From NCBI GenBank assembly GCA_000727475.1, contig KL647293.1:1996588-2060587 (forward strand): a DNA stretch of 64,000 bases, read 5' to 3'. Below, piece after piece: positions 22,620-34,488 of this stretch. Each line of letters starts with the position of its first letter. Within the stretch, counting starts at the first letter, position 1. The position numbers were made by a program, and so were the translations under genes. The DNA is from Sarcocystis neurona (Eukaryota; Apicomplexa; Conoidasida; Eucoccidiorida; Sarcocystidae). The notes under the pieces were generated by a model. That model did not search any database and was not told the origin of the DNA. It worked only from the letters and a program-made list of their open reading frames with translations.

Positions 22620-25600
22620 GTTGGAGAAGCAGTAGGAGCTTGGTGAAAAGTGAAATGCGATCTACGCGTCATTACTAGGGCATCCGTGTATGCGCAGGTT
22701 AGTGTACTTGTACATACGAAGATGCACGTGTGTACAAATGCACATGTACGTATAGCTATCTACATGTATGTGTGTGAATATAAATCGGGATCTTGTATGC
22801 GTATCTGACGCTTCCCATAGTGTGATATCCAGATTCTGTGCAGCGTCAGCAGCGCGAAAACACGAAGGCCCGGGTGACGCACTTTTTCGCAACTTGTTCT
22901 TTCGTGAAGAGCTCCCATGCAGACCAGACCCTCTCCTACTGCATGACATCCGTACCAGTGTGCGACCGTCTGTCTACACAGGTATGTCTGTTCCTCATTG
23001 AGAGTATATATCTCACTGAAGGCACAAGCCCGATGCTTGCACCAGCACCAGAAGGTCAAATACAAGAACAACAGCCTGTTGGCCCCGCAAGGTTTCCTGC
23101 CTCTTCCGAGGACACTGCTGTGTCACCCTCTTCACACGCGTATCTGTGCTCGTTGTGCGTAGCTCGGTGCGATTAACGTCCGTGTCTTTGTATCCGGATA
23201 CATACGTATATCTGTTTACCTACTATGCTTTCCACAAATATTTCCTGCCGGTGTCCCTCGTGCATGTATCTTTCGTCACAGACATCTCCGCGCACACTTG
23301 TGTGCATACAAGTACGTAAAAGGAGCATTCTTACACGCTGAGTCCAGTATTAGAAAGAAACTTTGGTCTCTAACACTTTAGTGTAGCCACAGTCGTTGGC
23401 CTTCCATTTACAGAATTCAACATGAGCTACAAGTGTTATTCACTTCTCTCTTCGAACCGAAGATTGCAGTTTTCTGTGGAGATGAGGAGGTGACGACTTC
23501 TCCGGATGTGCCTCTCAGTAAGCAAATCTGACGGCTCTTCAAGGCAGCATGTACTTTTGCGTGTGGCTAAAACTCACATTCGCCGGAGGCACAGAGGGTT
23601 CATCGCCCCCGCTGACTATGACGGCAGCACCTTCTATTGTTAGAGAGTAGATTTAAGCCTGCCTAAGACTGAGTGCTTCCCACGTGAAGAGAGACTCCAC
23701 GAATGTCAATACTATTCTCTCTGTGTATACCCGTGTGTATACGAACCACAGTTGAAGTGCCATGTGCCGCTACATGGTGATCTTGACGGCGACCAGCAGT
23801 ACGTCTCCCCGAGCGCCTCGCTACCGTTTTCCGTACTCTTCTCCCTCTACAGTAAGGACGGCTTAACTGTGGAGAACTGCCTGTCCAGAACCTGAAGTGG
23901 TAGCCCGGTCTGACGACAGTGAAAATCAAAGTATATACATATATGTAGTCGCGACTGCGCCTCGTTGAACTCCCATCTTTCTCATCCGTCGCAGTTCGCA
24001 GTCTCCGTTTTCAGGGACAGTCAACGTGGGAGTTGTTGCATATATGCATGTCTGGTCTTTCCAGGACACCCTTCACAATTCCCGCGCCTCTCTCCTGATT
24101 CCGGAAGGAATCGCACGGCTGCGAGAAACCTTCTTCAGTGAGGGACAATGACTATAGAACTTGAATGAGTCGCCAGTTAAGAATGCCCAGTGTCTTCCGT
24201 AGTGTTTCGTTTGTGTGTGGCGAGTGAAGGGAGTTCAGTTTATAATACTTGTTCTTCCAAATGGAGACAGACATTTCGTTGTCAAATTTCTACTTCTTGT
24301 ACGCAGAGGATCTGCCTGAGAGATAACACATTATCGGGGAGTGTTATTTCACTTACGGACGGAGGTCGCGAGTGTTCTCGCTCTCCACTTAACCCCAAAA
24401 AATTGCACGGTCGAGTTTTCCTTACTTGCGCGTATATCCGTCCCTTGTGTGCCGCAGTTCGCGAACCAGCAGGGTCTCGTCGCCTCTCCCGCATGCGCTG
24501 TCGTACTTGAGTTTCTCGACTAGCTTGCGTCTTCGTCGATCAGCCGCGAATAGCATTGACTTCCTTGCGGCTGTCACAGTCGCGTTAATCTAAGTTTCGA
24601 TCTTGTTCGGTGTTTCCCGCTCTCTTTTCACATCGTACCCGGCCACCCTGCCGTCGTCGGCCGCCCTCCCGTTTGCTCGCCGAGATTTTATTCTCCCCTG
24701 CAGCATGCGCGACGACGTCGAAAAAGGGACGTTTTCCCGCCAAATTTGCATTTCTTCTCCATTTTTGAAATTTCGCCTTCCGTTGACTTCCGTGACTGTG
24801 TCCATATATTCATCCGTTGCAGAATTCCAGCAGCGGCAGCAGCGCCGTAGGTCAACAGGCAGCGGCTGGGGGCACCACGCGACTCTGCGGCATCGCTGCG
24901 TTAATGAAGTTTCTTCCTGCCACAGAGGATGTATACCTATGGTGGAACCACTTATTCTTTTCGACGGCAACGTTCGTTTGATGCGGTAAAGCCGAATTCG
25001 TTTTCCGGTTGCGATTCAGGCTCGCCCACAGCGACACTTCAGACACCCGTACATTCTTCACACACACCTTCCTGCATTTGCGTTCATGTACGCGTTCATG
25101 TAGTGTATACCATAACATATTTACCCTAATGCGTGTTTCTTCTCAACAGCTGGGTGGTCACAGTCCACGTCGAACCGTTACTGTGCGATTTTCTGGGGCC
25201 TAGTGCCCCTTTCCCACCAATATTTGACGCCCACGAGACAGTTCTTCATCTGTCAGTTCCTCTTCTTTCTCTCCTGAGCTGCTGCGGCTTCCTCCAGAAT
25301 CTCTCGCTTGAGCTTGGCAACCGGGAGACGGACTTGGCACAACATTCCTCCCCCACTCCCTTTTCGGAGAAAGGGCCGCGGCACAGAACCGTAAAGGAGC
25401 CGTAGAACACGCCGCAGCCGCCACCGGAGGGACACAATAGGAAGAAGACACGTTACCTGCACTAGCAGAACCAAGCTTCTGTTGGACACAGAGTAAAGGA
25501 TGCATCCGCCACATTAGCGGACTTGTCGCGAAGCTGTGCGGATTTTGTCAATTTCGGTTTTCTCCATCTTCCGCGGCTGAAGAGTCCTTCTCGTCTCTCT

Positions 25601-26199
25601 TTCCTTTTGACCGCATCTCTGTCCCCTCGCCCCTTCTTCTTCTCCTAATGTAGCGAACCTTTCGCGGGTCCTCCGGTCGGCGAAGCCTTGCTGGTGATGC
25701 TGTGTATGCACATGCGGACGAGTTTTTTCGAGCCGTCCCGGTGTCATGGCAACAGCAGCAACAGAATGCCCCAGATATACTTGCGTATGTTTGTGGAAGT
25801 CCGCGTAGGCGGTCGCCTGCCCGTTCACATCTACCTACCTGTCTACCACTAACTGGGAACCTTTGTGCCAGTATTTAAATGTGTAGAGATACGTCTGTAT
25901 GTCGCTCTCCTGGTCAAGTGTAGGTCCTTACGGGTATGTGTGCGTGGCGGAGGCACGGCTGTGCATAGCTGTAAATATCCATCCTGAAAAGTGGACACAG
26001 CGCAGACAGACAGCGTTTGTGGGTTTTATTTTTCCCGAGCAGCCCTCGAAGACAAACTTTTTCTCGGACGCTGTTGCAGCGTAGCGAACATCTCTTCTGG
26101 AGGAAAGAAGCGAGAGCCGTGTGTCCGCACCTGCATGCACGAGCATGGCGGCTACCAGCACGGCAGTGCGTGATAACGCGAGGTAGACGCCACCTCGCC
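22620..26199. other. Unassigned mixed-composition DNA
   Basis: About 50% GC with few repeats, so it may hide exons of one or more genes. Plausible fragments: plus 22838-22980, ending at a strong donor CAG|GTATGT; plus about 23648-23895, a Cys-containing open stretch; plus about 24706-24989 after CCCCTGCAG; minus about 25253-25400, with PRPFLRKGSGG and a charged C-terminal helix ending RKKRN. No two of these join in phase in a way I trust, and none matches a known family. Confidence 0.35.
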
Positions 26200-29100
26200 T
26201 AAATAGAGAAGTTCGGCGCAGGAGGGTATCGGAGGGGGACAAACGCAGAATATAGCAGATAGATGCATACGCTCCTATGCACGTCTCCTGCCTGCTCTTG
26301 CCCAGAGCTAGCTATCGACGAGGACGGGACCTGGCGTGTGCCTGGCAGAAAAACAAGGAAGAGAAGTCCATGCTCTCTCCTCCGTTTGTCGGAAAGGAGA
26401 ACCAACGTCGAGATAGAGAGAGACAGCGTAAAACTCAAGAGGACGTCCTCCTCGGCGGGCGTGGTGGTGTAGTGTAGAAGAGGAGCGCACGAAGAAAAAG
26501 AGCGTCTGCTGCTGCAAGTGCGCACTTCAACTCGCGGCTCCGAGGGAAGGACAGAGAGAGTGAAAAAGAGAGAGGAGTGTTTTCACCGTGACGCGGCCTG
26601 GGGGGACCGGGCGGACCGCCTGCGTCGTCGTAGGCGGCAAAGAGCAGGAGCAGCAGAAAGACAGTCCTGCGGTTCCGTCGCCGCTTTGAGTCTGGAGAAA
26701 CGGCGAAGAAGGCCAGGAAGAAGGGGACCAGAGACGTCTGTCTCTTACGTAGAAAAAGGCGCACAGAGTCTATCAGTGGGCAGTGCAGCAGAGAGAAAGA
26801 GAGAGACACGCGCTGCACAGCAGCAAACCAAGAAGAAGGAAAAGAGTCCTTCGCATCAGAGAGGAGGCGACTGCCCGCGGCAACTGTGTTATCTCGGGGG
26901 TGAGAGACAGAGGGGCGTCTCTCTAGTTGAGGGTTCCCGCCCCAGAGAATCACAGAGATTTGCTCGCGCTGCTGTGCAGATCACGTGGGGGATCTATGTG
27001 CCCAGGAAAAGGAGGGGAAGGAGAAAAATCTGCGGTCGATATCCGAGTGTATTCCCGACAGCTAGTGACATCCCGAGGAAAGACAGAAGGTCTTTCAGAC
27101 GCGTGCTCGCCGTCTGCGCTGCGACGCATCGGTTCGAATGTAGCCACTGCTGCTGCTGCTCTACACGTCCACCTCAGGGTGGGAGGCGGCGCATCTTTCC
27201 CGCGCCCCGCGCGCGGACGGTGGGGCGACGCTGCATGGCTTACGTGCAGCAAAACGCAGCTTCATGGGAACAGCAGTTGCCACTGCACCTTCCCCAGGTG
27301 TTACGTATACGTGTGGACTCCCACTTCTACCCATGCGTAGACGTGGACGACTGTACGCGCGTATGTGACATAGCACGTAGGAAACCGAAACACATATGCA
27401 TATGTACATGTATGTGTGAGGGTTCCGGTACGAAGGTGGGGTCCCCTCTGCTTTGCTGTGCTGAATTTTCTCTCTGGCGGTCTCCGCGTGGTTCTGGCGA
27501 GAGGCTTCGGAGGGAAGGAAATTGAGAGAGAGAAGTGCGTGACCGCTGGCGTACCGCTGCATTTACCGCGGAAGTTCGGGAGGGCCAGTGGAAGAAAAAG
27601 TTGGTGGTGTGTGGCCGGCACTCGCCCACAGCGGGGAGGGAGGGCACGCGTGTTTGTTGTTCTGCGTCTGCGCAAAACTGCTGATGCTTGCGGAGGGTGT
27701 GAGCAGCTACAGCGCCTGGAGTTTTCGCTTGCTGCTACGAGAGCGGGGCTGCTTGCCGCCGCTGAGGCGAGTTACGGACGGCAGGTTCACTCGCTGAGAC
27801 GTCGAAGCAGCGGCAGCAGGAGGAGAGACGCGACAGGGTAGTGGTGTGTTCGTGTGCGACTTCTGCTGCAGCAGCACGCGCTGATTTTTCAGGGCCTGTG
27901 GAACTGCTGCTGCTGGTTGGGATGCATGCAGCAGGGGCGGTGTGCGGGTCGGTAGTGCCGCAGTGTGGAGGCCAGTAGCATGCGGGCAGCAGGCGACACA
28001 CAGCCGCATCAGCAGCAGCAGGTCTCTGTTCTCGTGTTGCTGCTCTGGTGGATAGGGTGTTGCGTCCATAGTAGCAGCAGACGCGAGGATTCGTGTGGTG
28101 GCACGCAGGGCGCGCTGGGCTACCAGCAGCAGCAGCAGATTTTTGCCTCTGTGCGGCGGGAGTGGAGGTTCGTTTTTCAGCAGGAGAGAAAGCGTGTCGC
28201 ATGCAGCAGCAGACGCGACGGTAATCCTGGAGACTTCCTCGTTTAGGCAGACGTGGCGCCGCGGCAGCAGACCTAGTCACTTCACGCCTGCGGCTCCGAG
28301 TCGCCGAGCAAAGGACACGGGACGCATGCGGCAGGGTGCGATTCTCTTCGTTTTGCGGGGAGCTCACTTGCGTCTGGTAGTTGGTGGTCTGCTCCGTAGA
28401 GATCTCCCGGCTGGACGTAGCGACTGCATGCAGAAGGAACTGCTGTCGCGGGGGGACTGAATTTTCTGACGTCTCTTGTGCCAGGAGGAGACCTGCCGAC
28501 GGTCGCGGCGGTCTTGTGCAGCTCGTCCGGTTATCCGCAGAACGGATGCACGCGGCTGGAGATGGTGTGCCGCTGCGTTGAGAGAGCGGGTAATCTGCCG
28601 TGGCGCTCTTTATAGAGCAGCAGGAGCCGCAGTTTGTATCGACAGACAACAGCACGTGCTGCAGCATTGCCGTCTCGGGGAGATAGGCAACTGCCGTTGT
28701 GTGGTTCGTATTTGTCTCACGGCGCGCGGACTTTTCCGTTTGTCTGCAGCAGCCAACGCAGTGAGCAGCGGGGGGGAGAGGAGGAGGAAAGTGCAGGCGC
28801 CACAAGAGAAAGAGAAGGGGGCAGATAAGAAGGTGGTGACGATTGCATGCGACGCAAGGGACTGAGCGCACGTCGAGGGAGACGCGAGATTACTGCAGCG
28901 TCAAAAAAGGCAAAGTAGGCGGAGTGCTCGGGACGCAGGAAGAAGAGGGGCAGAGACGGCACCTCGCGGGGAACAGCAGTGGCAACGGGAGAGAGACGCA
29001 AGTGAAGAAAAGGAGAACGTGGGTGCGCGCGCAGCAGAAAGTGGATGCAGCAGAGTCGCCACAGGGAGGGTGGGGGAAAAGTGAGAGAAAAGTGACCGGT

Positions 29101-30110
29101 TTGGCACTGCTGAAGACCCGTGAGTGGTAGCAGCAAACGAGGAACAGGGGGGGCAGCAGAAGGAAAGAAGAGTCTACGTGCGGCGCAAAGGCATCGCATT
29201 CGTAGGCCCTGCAGCCGACGACACGCAGCGAGACGGAGGGAGTCGCAGAGGAAAGAAAGTGCGTGCAGCCCAGCACACAGCAGCGGAGTGGGTAGCCGTG
29301 ATGTGTTGATCGGTGGAAAGCGAGAGACAGCGAGGAGAGACGCGCACACGAAGCGAGTGGCGAGCGCGGGGCATGCAGCGCGCGTGGAGGAGGGGGAGGA
29401 TCGCCTGAAGAACATGAAGAAGAAGCAGCACGTGCTGCTGCGGAAGAACAGCTTTCTGCACCGTATTTGCGAAGGCCGATCAGAGTGAAATGTGCGCGTC
29501 TGCATGCAGAGCGCGGGCGGCAGTCCTGGAGAAAACAAGAAGTGAAAGGTTGTTGCAGGCGGCCACAAGGTCTGCGCGAGGAAGAGAGAGACGGGAGAAA
29601 GCAGCCGCGGCTGACTGCTGGGTGCCGAACGAGCGGTGGTGTCCAGCGGGAGAAAAGCAGGTGGTACAGGAGAAGAAGGCCCTGTGTGGCGTTTTCCCGA
29701 GAGAAAGAGAGGAAAGGACGGCGTCGAAGAACGAACGGAAAAGGAGAAGGCGGCGGCCCACTATTCCTTTCTTCGCATCCGGAGAAGGCGGACGGCGAAG
29801 AACGACGGTGTGGCTTGCTGCTACATGCGGCGCGCGCGCGCAAGCAAGCTTGGGAGACGACGCGCACGCCAGGGACAGCGGGGTGGTGGACGTGCAGCTG
29901 CCAGCGAGAGAGGCACACGGACAGCGAGAAGAAGAAGGCAAGCAACGCCGTGCATGCGTCTGCAGCAGGGAGTCTGTGTGATGTTGCGCGGCCGCTGCAG
30001 CAGCTTTCTTCGAAGGTAGCAGCAGCGAGAGAGAAGCAGGGCTGCTGCACGCACGTGACGCACCGCTTAGAGGAGGAACCCCAGAGGCAGCTCCTCGACT
30101 AGTAGCTCTC
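26200..30110. other. Purine-rich block of about 4 kb
   Basis: The plus strand is strongly biased to A and G over most of this stretch, with GAGA-type runs, so the minus strand is pyrimidine-rich. In the recognised genes, leaders and introns are pyrimidine-rich on the sense strand, which would suggest minus-strand transcription here. Long frames (plus 26518-27525, 335 codons; minus 28890-30050, 386 codons) follow from the low stop-codon content of such DNA. Confidence 0.5.
27735..28871 (-). CDS. Candidate coding region, uncharacterised Ser/Ala/Cys-rich protein
   Basis: A 378-codon frame on the minus strand with less extreme composition than its flanks. It contains RSAAAAP, PTSSSSST and SAAAAGS runs from CAG-phase triplets in the minus sense, the mark of exons in this window, and lies downstream of a pyrimidine-rich (minus sense) segment that could be a leader. 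No domain is seen, the N-terminus starting MRSVPCVACN may not be genuine, and no splice partner was found. Confidence 0.22.
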   Translation of the reverse strand: MRSVPCVACNRHHLLICPLLFLLWRLHFPPPLPPAAHCVGCCRQTEKSARRETNTNHTTAVAYLPETAMLQHVLLSVDTNCGSCCSIKSATADYPLSQRSGTPSPAACIRSADNRTSCTRPPRPSAGLLLAQETSENSVPPRQQFLLHAVATSSREISTEQTTNYQTQVSSPQNEENRTLPHASRVLCSATRSRRREVTRSAAAAPRLPKRGSLQDYRRVCCCMRHAFSPAEKRTSTPAAQRQKSAAAAGSPARPACHHTNPRVCCYYGRNTLSTRAATREQRPAAADAAVCRLLPACYWPPHCGTTDPHTAPAACIPTSSSSSTGPEKSARAAAAEVAHEHTTTLSRLSSCCRCFDVSASEPAVRNSPQRRQAAPLS

Positions 30111-32495
30111 CATAGTGTACCGGGACGTCCCTACACTTTTATCTCTCTCTCCATGTATGTTTGTGTATGTATATCTACGTGTATGTGGAAGGCTGCGTCC
30201 TGGTAGACGCGGAGGCGGAGATCGTGAAGGAGCAGCTGCGTGCATGCGCCACAAGCCGTGCAGTGGACGAGAACAAAGCAGCAGCAGTTAGCGAGGGAGA
30301 GAGAGAAATGAAGGAGAAGTGTTGACTGCAGGTCACCCAGTAGTCATAAGAACGGGGTGCCCCTGCGTGTGCGGCAGGGGCGGTGCGGCGGCCGCAGCAG
30401 CTGCAAGAGCAGCACCGTCGGCAACAGCAGCTACAGCTGTCTCGCAGTCCCGGGTGCGGCACCACCACGGCAACAGTGACAGCAACAGCAGCAGCCAGCC
30501 CATTGTTAGCAGGAGCGGCAGCGACAATTCGGCAGCCACAGCGACGGCGACAGCAGCAGCAGCTACCGCGCAACGGGCGAGAGGAGCAGCAGCAGCGCAA
30601 CTGCAGGAGTAGTAGGTGTGGCCGCAGCACGAGTGCCGCCGAGGCAGGGCAAGTTTCTGAGCAGCAACAACAGCAGCAGCAAAATCAGGCGCGTAAGAAG
30701 CTACGAATGGGCTTCCTTCCACGCGCTTACGTAGTATGCAGCTGAGCGTCGGCAGCAACCCGTCGGTATTACGTGCAGCCTTGTATAAGTGTATCAGTGT
30801 GTATCTTTGTGTCCTTACGTAGAGACAGGTATACAAGTAGGTACGCACACGTGCGAGGAATCGTATAGCGATACTCGTGGAGGGTAGCGGACAAGACGAA
30901 ACTTTTGAGCGGGGCGCTGCAGGAGATACTGCAGCAGCAGGAGTTGCGCGGCGCTAATTTATAGTGAACACTGCAGTGGCAGGATCGGAAAGTGGAGCAG
31001 GCGCAGAGGGGGGAGGACCGAGGGAAGTGCGCGTGCTGCCCCAAGGAACGACGCCGTGCTGCAGCAGGCCCCTGCGACTGCTACAGAGGTGCCGCAGCAG
31101 CCCTCGATGAGCGCGAGCAGCCCCGTTTGCCAACAGCAGCGGCACCACTTGCGAGCAGCAGCAGCAACGCCGTGTAGCAGTCTATTGGTGCAGCAGTAGC
31201 AGCAGTGGCGGGTCACCTGGAGGAGGAGGAGGGTCCCCTATCTGTTTACCACCACCTAGCAGCAGCAGCACCACCAGCAGCAAAGACTTGTGGCAGCAGC
31301 AGCAGCAGAAACTCGGACTGCCAGCGGCAACAGGAGACACTCCGACACCCGCGGCGGCGGGAGGCGTGCCTCGGAGGAAGCGAGGGAATGCTGTAGTGCG
31401 CAGTTGCACAGCAGCACATCGCTCAGAGCTGCAGCCGTCTGAGGACACCTGCCACGAGGAGTCAGGCGGCGTGAAGGACGAGCAGCAGCGGCGTTCGACA
31501 GTAGCAGCAACGTCGAACTGCAGCAACTGCAGCAGGTCTTTTTGCAAGACGCCCAGGTGGACGCTGCAGCAGGCGCAGCAAGAGGGTCTTGACGCAGCAG
31601 CAGGACGGTGTGCCTCCAACAAGAGCGTCTCACTCAGCAGCAGCAGCACGGCGTCTCGTAGAAACAACGACAGCGCGGGCTACGACAGCAGCAGGTGTCA
31701 GCAGGTGTCGCAGAAGCAGCAGCGCGGCGCAGTGGTAGACCCGTGTTTTCAGACCAGCAGGGGAGGTCCCAGCAGCGACAGCATATCTGCGCTGCCGTAG
31801 TCCGCCAAGGGCGGCATGGGGACACAGCAGCAGTGCCGACGACGTATTATAGCAGCAACAGAGAGGGGCACCGTCGCGTGACAGGAGCAGCAGCCGCAGG
31901 GTGTTCACTGCCAGCAGGAGAGGTCTGTAAAAGGAGTCATCTGTAGCGCGTTGTACTGCATCGCGAGTGCGTCTGAGCGGCGCACGTCTGGCTTCAGCGA
32001 CCCAGCAGCAGCCCATATACTCCACCCCTGCCAACGGAGGTTGGTCGACAGCAACAGCAGGGTAGAGAGATAGCAGCACTGGGCAGCTGGCCAGCAGCAA
32101 CGCGCCGGCAAATACGACAACGAAGCGCAGCGGGCAGTGGAGAGCCGCAGAGCAGCTAGAGGAGCAAGACGGCTGCGAGCCGGTGTGGGGAGAGCTGCGT
32201 CAGCGTCATTGCAGTCGTGGGTGGCTGCAGACGCAGCAGCAGAAGCCCGGCCTGCCATTCCCGCAGAACCACTGCGTCTGTTTTAATACAGCCGCAGCTT
32301 CCTCTGCATCCGCAGACCGTATCGATTTACTTTCCTTCCTACGAAGCTCTACTGCTCGTGTGTACTACTATTTCCCCCTGTTGCACCTGCTCGAGTCGCG
32401 GCTGCTCTATTCTCTGCTGCGTGAGGGTCTGCTGCTCGGAACGCAAGGTGCTGTGGCGCCGCCAGCGCGTTCTCTCTCACCGACTGCTGGCGTGT
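30111..32495. other. CAG-rich block, unassigned
   Basis: The plus strand is packed with CAG-phase triplets between about 30230 and 32240. Plus frames at 30383-30745 (ending after a QQQQQQQ run) and 31288-31800 (170 codons, Gln/Ser/Ala runs) could be exons of a low-complexity protein. Alternatively the block is an intron of a minus-strand gene, since introns show CTG triplets in the sense direction. No conserved domain is present on either strand. Confidence 0.35.
31288..31800 (+). CDS. Candidate exon, Gln/Ser/Ala-rich uncharacterised protein
   Basis: 170 codons beginning MWQQQQQK, with SSSSTAS and QQRR segments and eight Cys residues. Codon phase matches the CAG-phase style of the exons of SPF45 and exportin-T. 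No domain and no partner exon is visible. Confidence 0.2.
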   Translation: MWQQQQQKLGLPAATGDTPTPAAAGGVPRRKRGNAVVRSCTAAHRSELQPSEDTCHEESGGVKDEQQRRSTVAATSNCSNCSRSFCKTPRWTLQQAQQEGLDAAAGRCASNKSVSLSSSSTASRRNNDSAGYDSSRCQQVSQKQQRGAVVDPCFQTSRGGPSSDSISALP

Positions 32496-32695
32496 CTATT
32501 GCTGTCGTGCCTGCTGTGGCATCTGCGGCTGTTGCATCTCCTGCTATTGCATCTCCTGCTGTTGCGTGTCCTGCGGACGCATCGGTTGCTGTTATATCTC
32601 GTACTGTCACCTCTGCAGCTGTAGCCAGTCGTGCTGCAGGGTCTTGTGCTGTGGCGTCTCGTGCCGTTGTGTCTCTTGGTGTCGCGCCTGCGCTC
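32496..32695. repeat. 15-bp degenerate minisatellite
   Basis: About a dozen copies of a 15-bp unit close to gcatctcctgctgtt. In the plus frame open from 32183 to 33007 it encodes a VASPA-type pentapeptide repeat; on the minus strand (frame 32407-32808) it encodes DATAG-type pentapeptides. Both strands stay open because the unit is a multiple of three and lacks stops in these frames. Confidence 0.75.
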
Positions 32696-33039
32696 GTGTG
32701 GAGCGTTCTCCTTGCTGCTGCTGGTTTCGCTGGTGAAAGGCAGCACGCGTCACCGTCAGGCCTGCGCTGTCTTGGCTGCTGCAGTCCCACCTGGTGCTGC
32801 TGTTGCATCCTGCTTCACCGTATGACGGATTTGCTGCTGCAGCTGCTGCTTCTTCCCTGTTTGAGTCGGATTGTTTGCCGGCGTCGCCGGCATTTTTGCT
32901 GGTTACCGCGCGCCCGCGTCTTTGTTGCACGTGCACTGCGGACACGGCGCAGCCTTGTTTTCTGCCAAGTGACTCGCTGCTGCTGCGCTGTTTGTAGCGC
33001 GCGGTGATGGCTGCTGCTACTGCTGCCGGTACACTCCTG
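32696..33039. other. CTG-rich DNA upstream of the exportin-T leader
   Basis: Continues the CTG-type triplets after the minisatellite. The plus frame 32183-33007 (274 codons) passes through it and its first part reads plausibly (RIDLLSFLRSSTARVYYYF), but it matches no family I know. No gene is called. Confidence 0.35.
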
Positions 33040-33657
33040 TGTACGTAGTGCCGTCACTTCCTCCACTGAGCGTGTTGTGGCGCGTTTCCGCATTCGCCCG
33101 GTGTCTCCTCTGTCGCCTTCTTCGCTCCCGTCTCCGTCTCCGTCTCTTTCCTTCCCCCCCCGTCTCAAGCACCCTTTCTGTCCCGCAATTTCTACCGTCA
33201 TTTTTCTCCTCGAGAAAATATGTGTATACGGATGAGCTCCCTAATGTACACACACATATACACATATATATATATATATATGTGTATTAATGTAGTGCAC
33301 CGCCGGCCGTTTGTCCTGTTTTTTCGTTCGCTCTTTTCCACTTTCTTCTCATTTCCCGTGTCCCTCACTTTGATTTGTTTCAGTCTTTGCGTTCCTTCTT
33401 CGTAGGAAGGTCGCCTTCCCGCTCTTCTTCCCACTGGTCGTACTCTTCTCCTTCTCTTAAGGCCCGCGACTTGTTTGCCGCCTTCTCCCGTCGTCATTCT
33501 TTTCCCTTACATTGGTCTTCCTCCTCTGTCCCCTCTCGAAGTGTGCTTTTCGTAGGCGTGTCTTTATTTCTTTTTATCTCGCCCCTCTCCTCGGTCGCCC
33601 GTTTTCCCCTGCTTACTTCTTCCTCTTCGTCTTTGGTTACCACTTGGTCATCCTTCG
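33040..33657 (+). promoter_or_regulatory. Pyrimidine-rich leader/promoter region of exportin-T
   Basis: On the plus strand C and T dominate (runs such as ctccgtctccgtctctttcc and ccttccccccccg) from about 33050 to the ATG, with a short (TA)n at 33262-33283. The same kind of tract precedes the ATG at 5049. It is interpreted as 5' leader and promoter; no specific factor site can be named. Confidence 0.45.
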
Positions 33658-34488
33658 ATGCCGGCCATGGAGGAAGAACTGGAGCAGGCGATTCACCTCG
33701 CCTTCTTTTCCCCACAGCAGCAGCAGCAGAGCGGAGGAAGGAGTTTGCAGGCAGAGCATCAGCGGCAGGCAGCAGCAGCGTACTTGGAAGCGCTGCAGGA
33801 TCCTCCGGAAAGGTGGCTGCTGCTGCTGCAGCGGTTGCCCGTGCTGAAGTCGGTAGAGAGTCGGTTCTGGCTGCTGCAACAGACGCTGCGGGTGTTTCTG
33901 CCTCGGAGCAACGTGGAGCAGCGGCAGGCGCTGCGGTCCTTGCTGCTGCAGCATTACTTTCTTCCACGGCTGCCTGTGGCTGCTGCTGCTGCTGGCGCGA
34001 GCAGGCACATCTCCAACGCAGCCACACAGGAAGCAACCGCAGCGGCGGACAGCAGCAGCAACAGCAGGGCCGGCCCAGGAGCGGCGCCGGCGGCAGCAGT
34101 ACACAACAGCAGCGGTCTCGCGGCGATGCACGAGGAAGAGGATGTCGCCGTCAAAAATAAGGCAACTCTAATTCTTGTGAGACTCATACAAATGGACTTT
34201 CACCCGGACGGCGCGTGGCCCTCCGCCTTTGACAACCTTCTCCACGCGTTTGCTGCTGCTGCTGCAGACGCTGCAATCGCAAGTGTGCCAGCTCCGGATC
34301 GCTCCGCAGGTGGCCCTGTAGCCGCTGCCGCTGCCGGTGCTTCTCCGACTGCCCCTGGTGCGGCGGACACACGGCAGGCGCTCGGCCGGATAGAGATGTT
34401 TTTGCGTCTGCTGCTCGCGCTGCACCAAGAGGCCGTTGAGGATCCGGCGCTTCCGCGGGACGCCGTGGAGGCCAGGCGAAGTGCTGAG
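33658..34488 (+). CDS. XPOT: Exportin-T exon 1
   Basis: Starts at ATG 33658 (a second in-frame ATG is at 33667). The N-terminal part ([32 protein letters not shown]) fits the first exportin-T repeats, followed by Ala/Ser runs and [16 protein letters not shown], with [15 protein letters not shown] and [16 protein letters not shown] matching the XPOT segments before its EARRN motif. Donor choices near the end are GTGCTG at 34481, GTGGGT at 34489 (best consensus) and GTGTGT at 34493; they give different phases. Confidence 0.8.

Noticed and set aside
27131..27150. GGTTCGAAT, resembling a tRNA T-loop
   Set aside because: The flanking bases do not form a T-stem and no acceptor, D or anticodon arm can be placed around it.
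26518..27525. 335-codon plus-strand frame
   Set aside because: Arg/Glu/Lys-rich product of a purine-rich strand, which lacks T-containing stop codons; no domain and no splice context.
28890..30050. 386-codon minus-strand frame
   Set aside because: Ser/Leu/Phe/Pro-rich product of a pyrimidine-rich strand; length is explained by composition.
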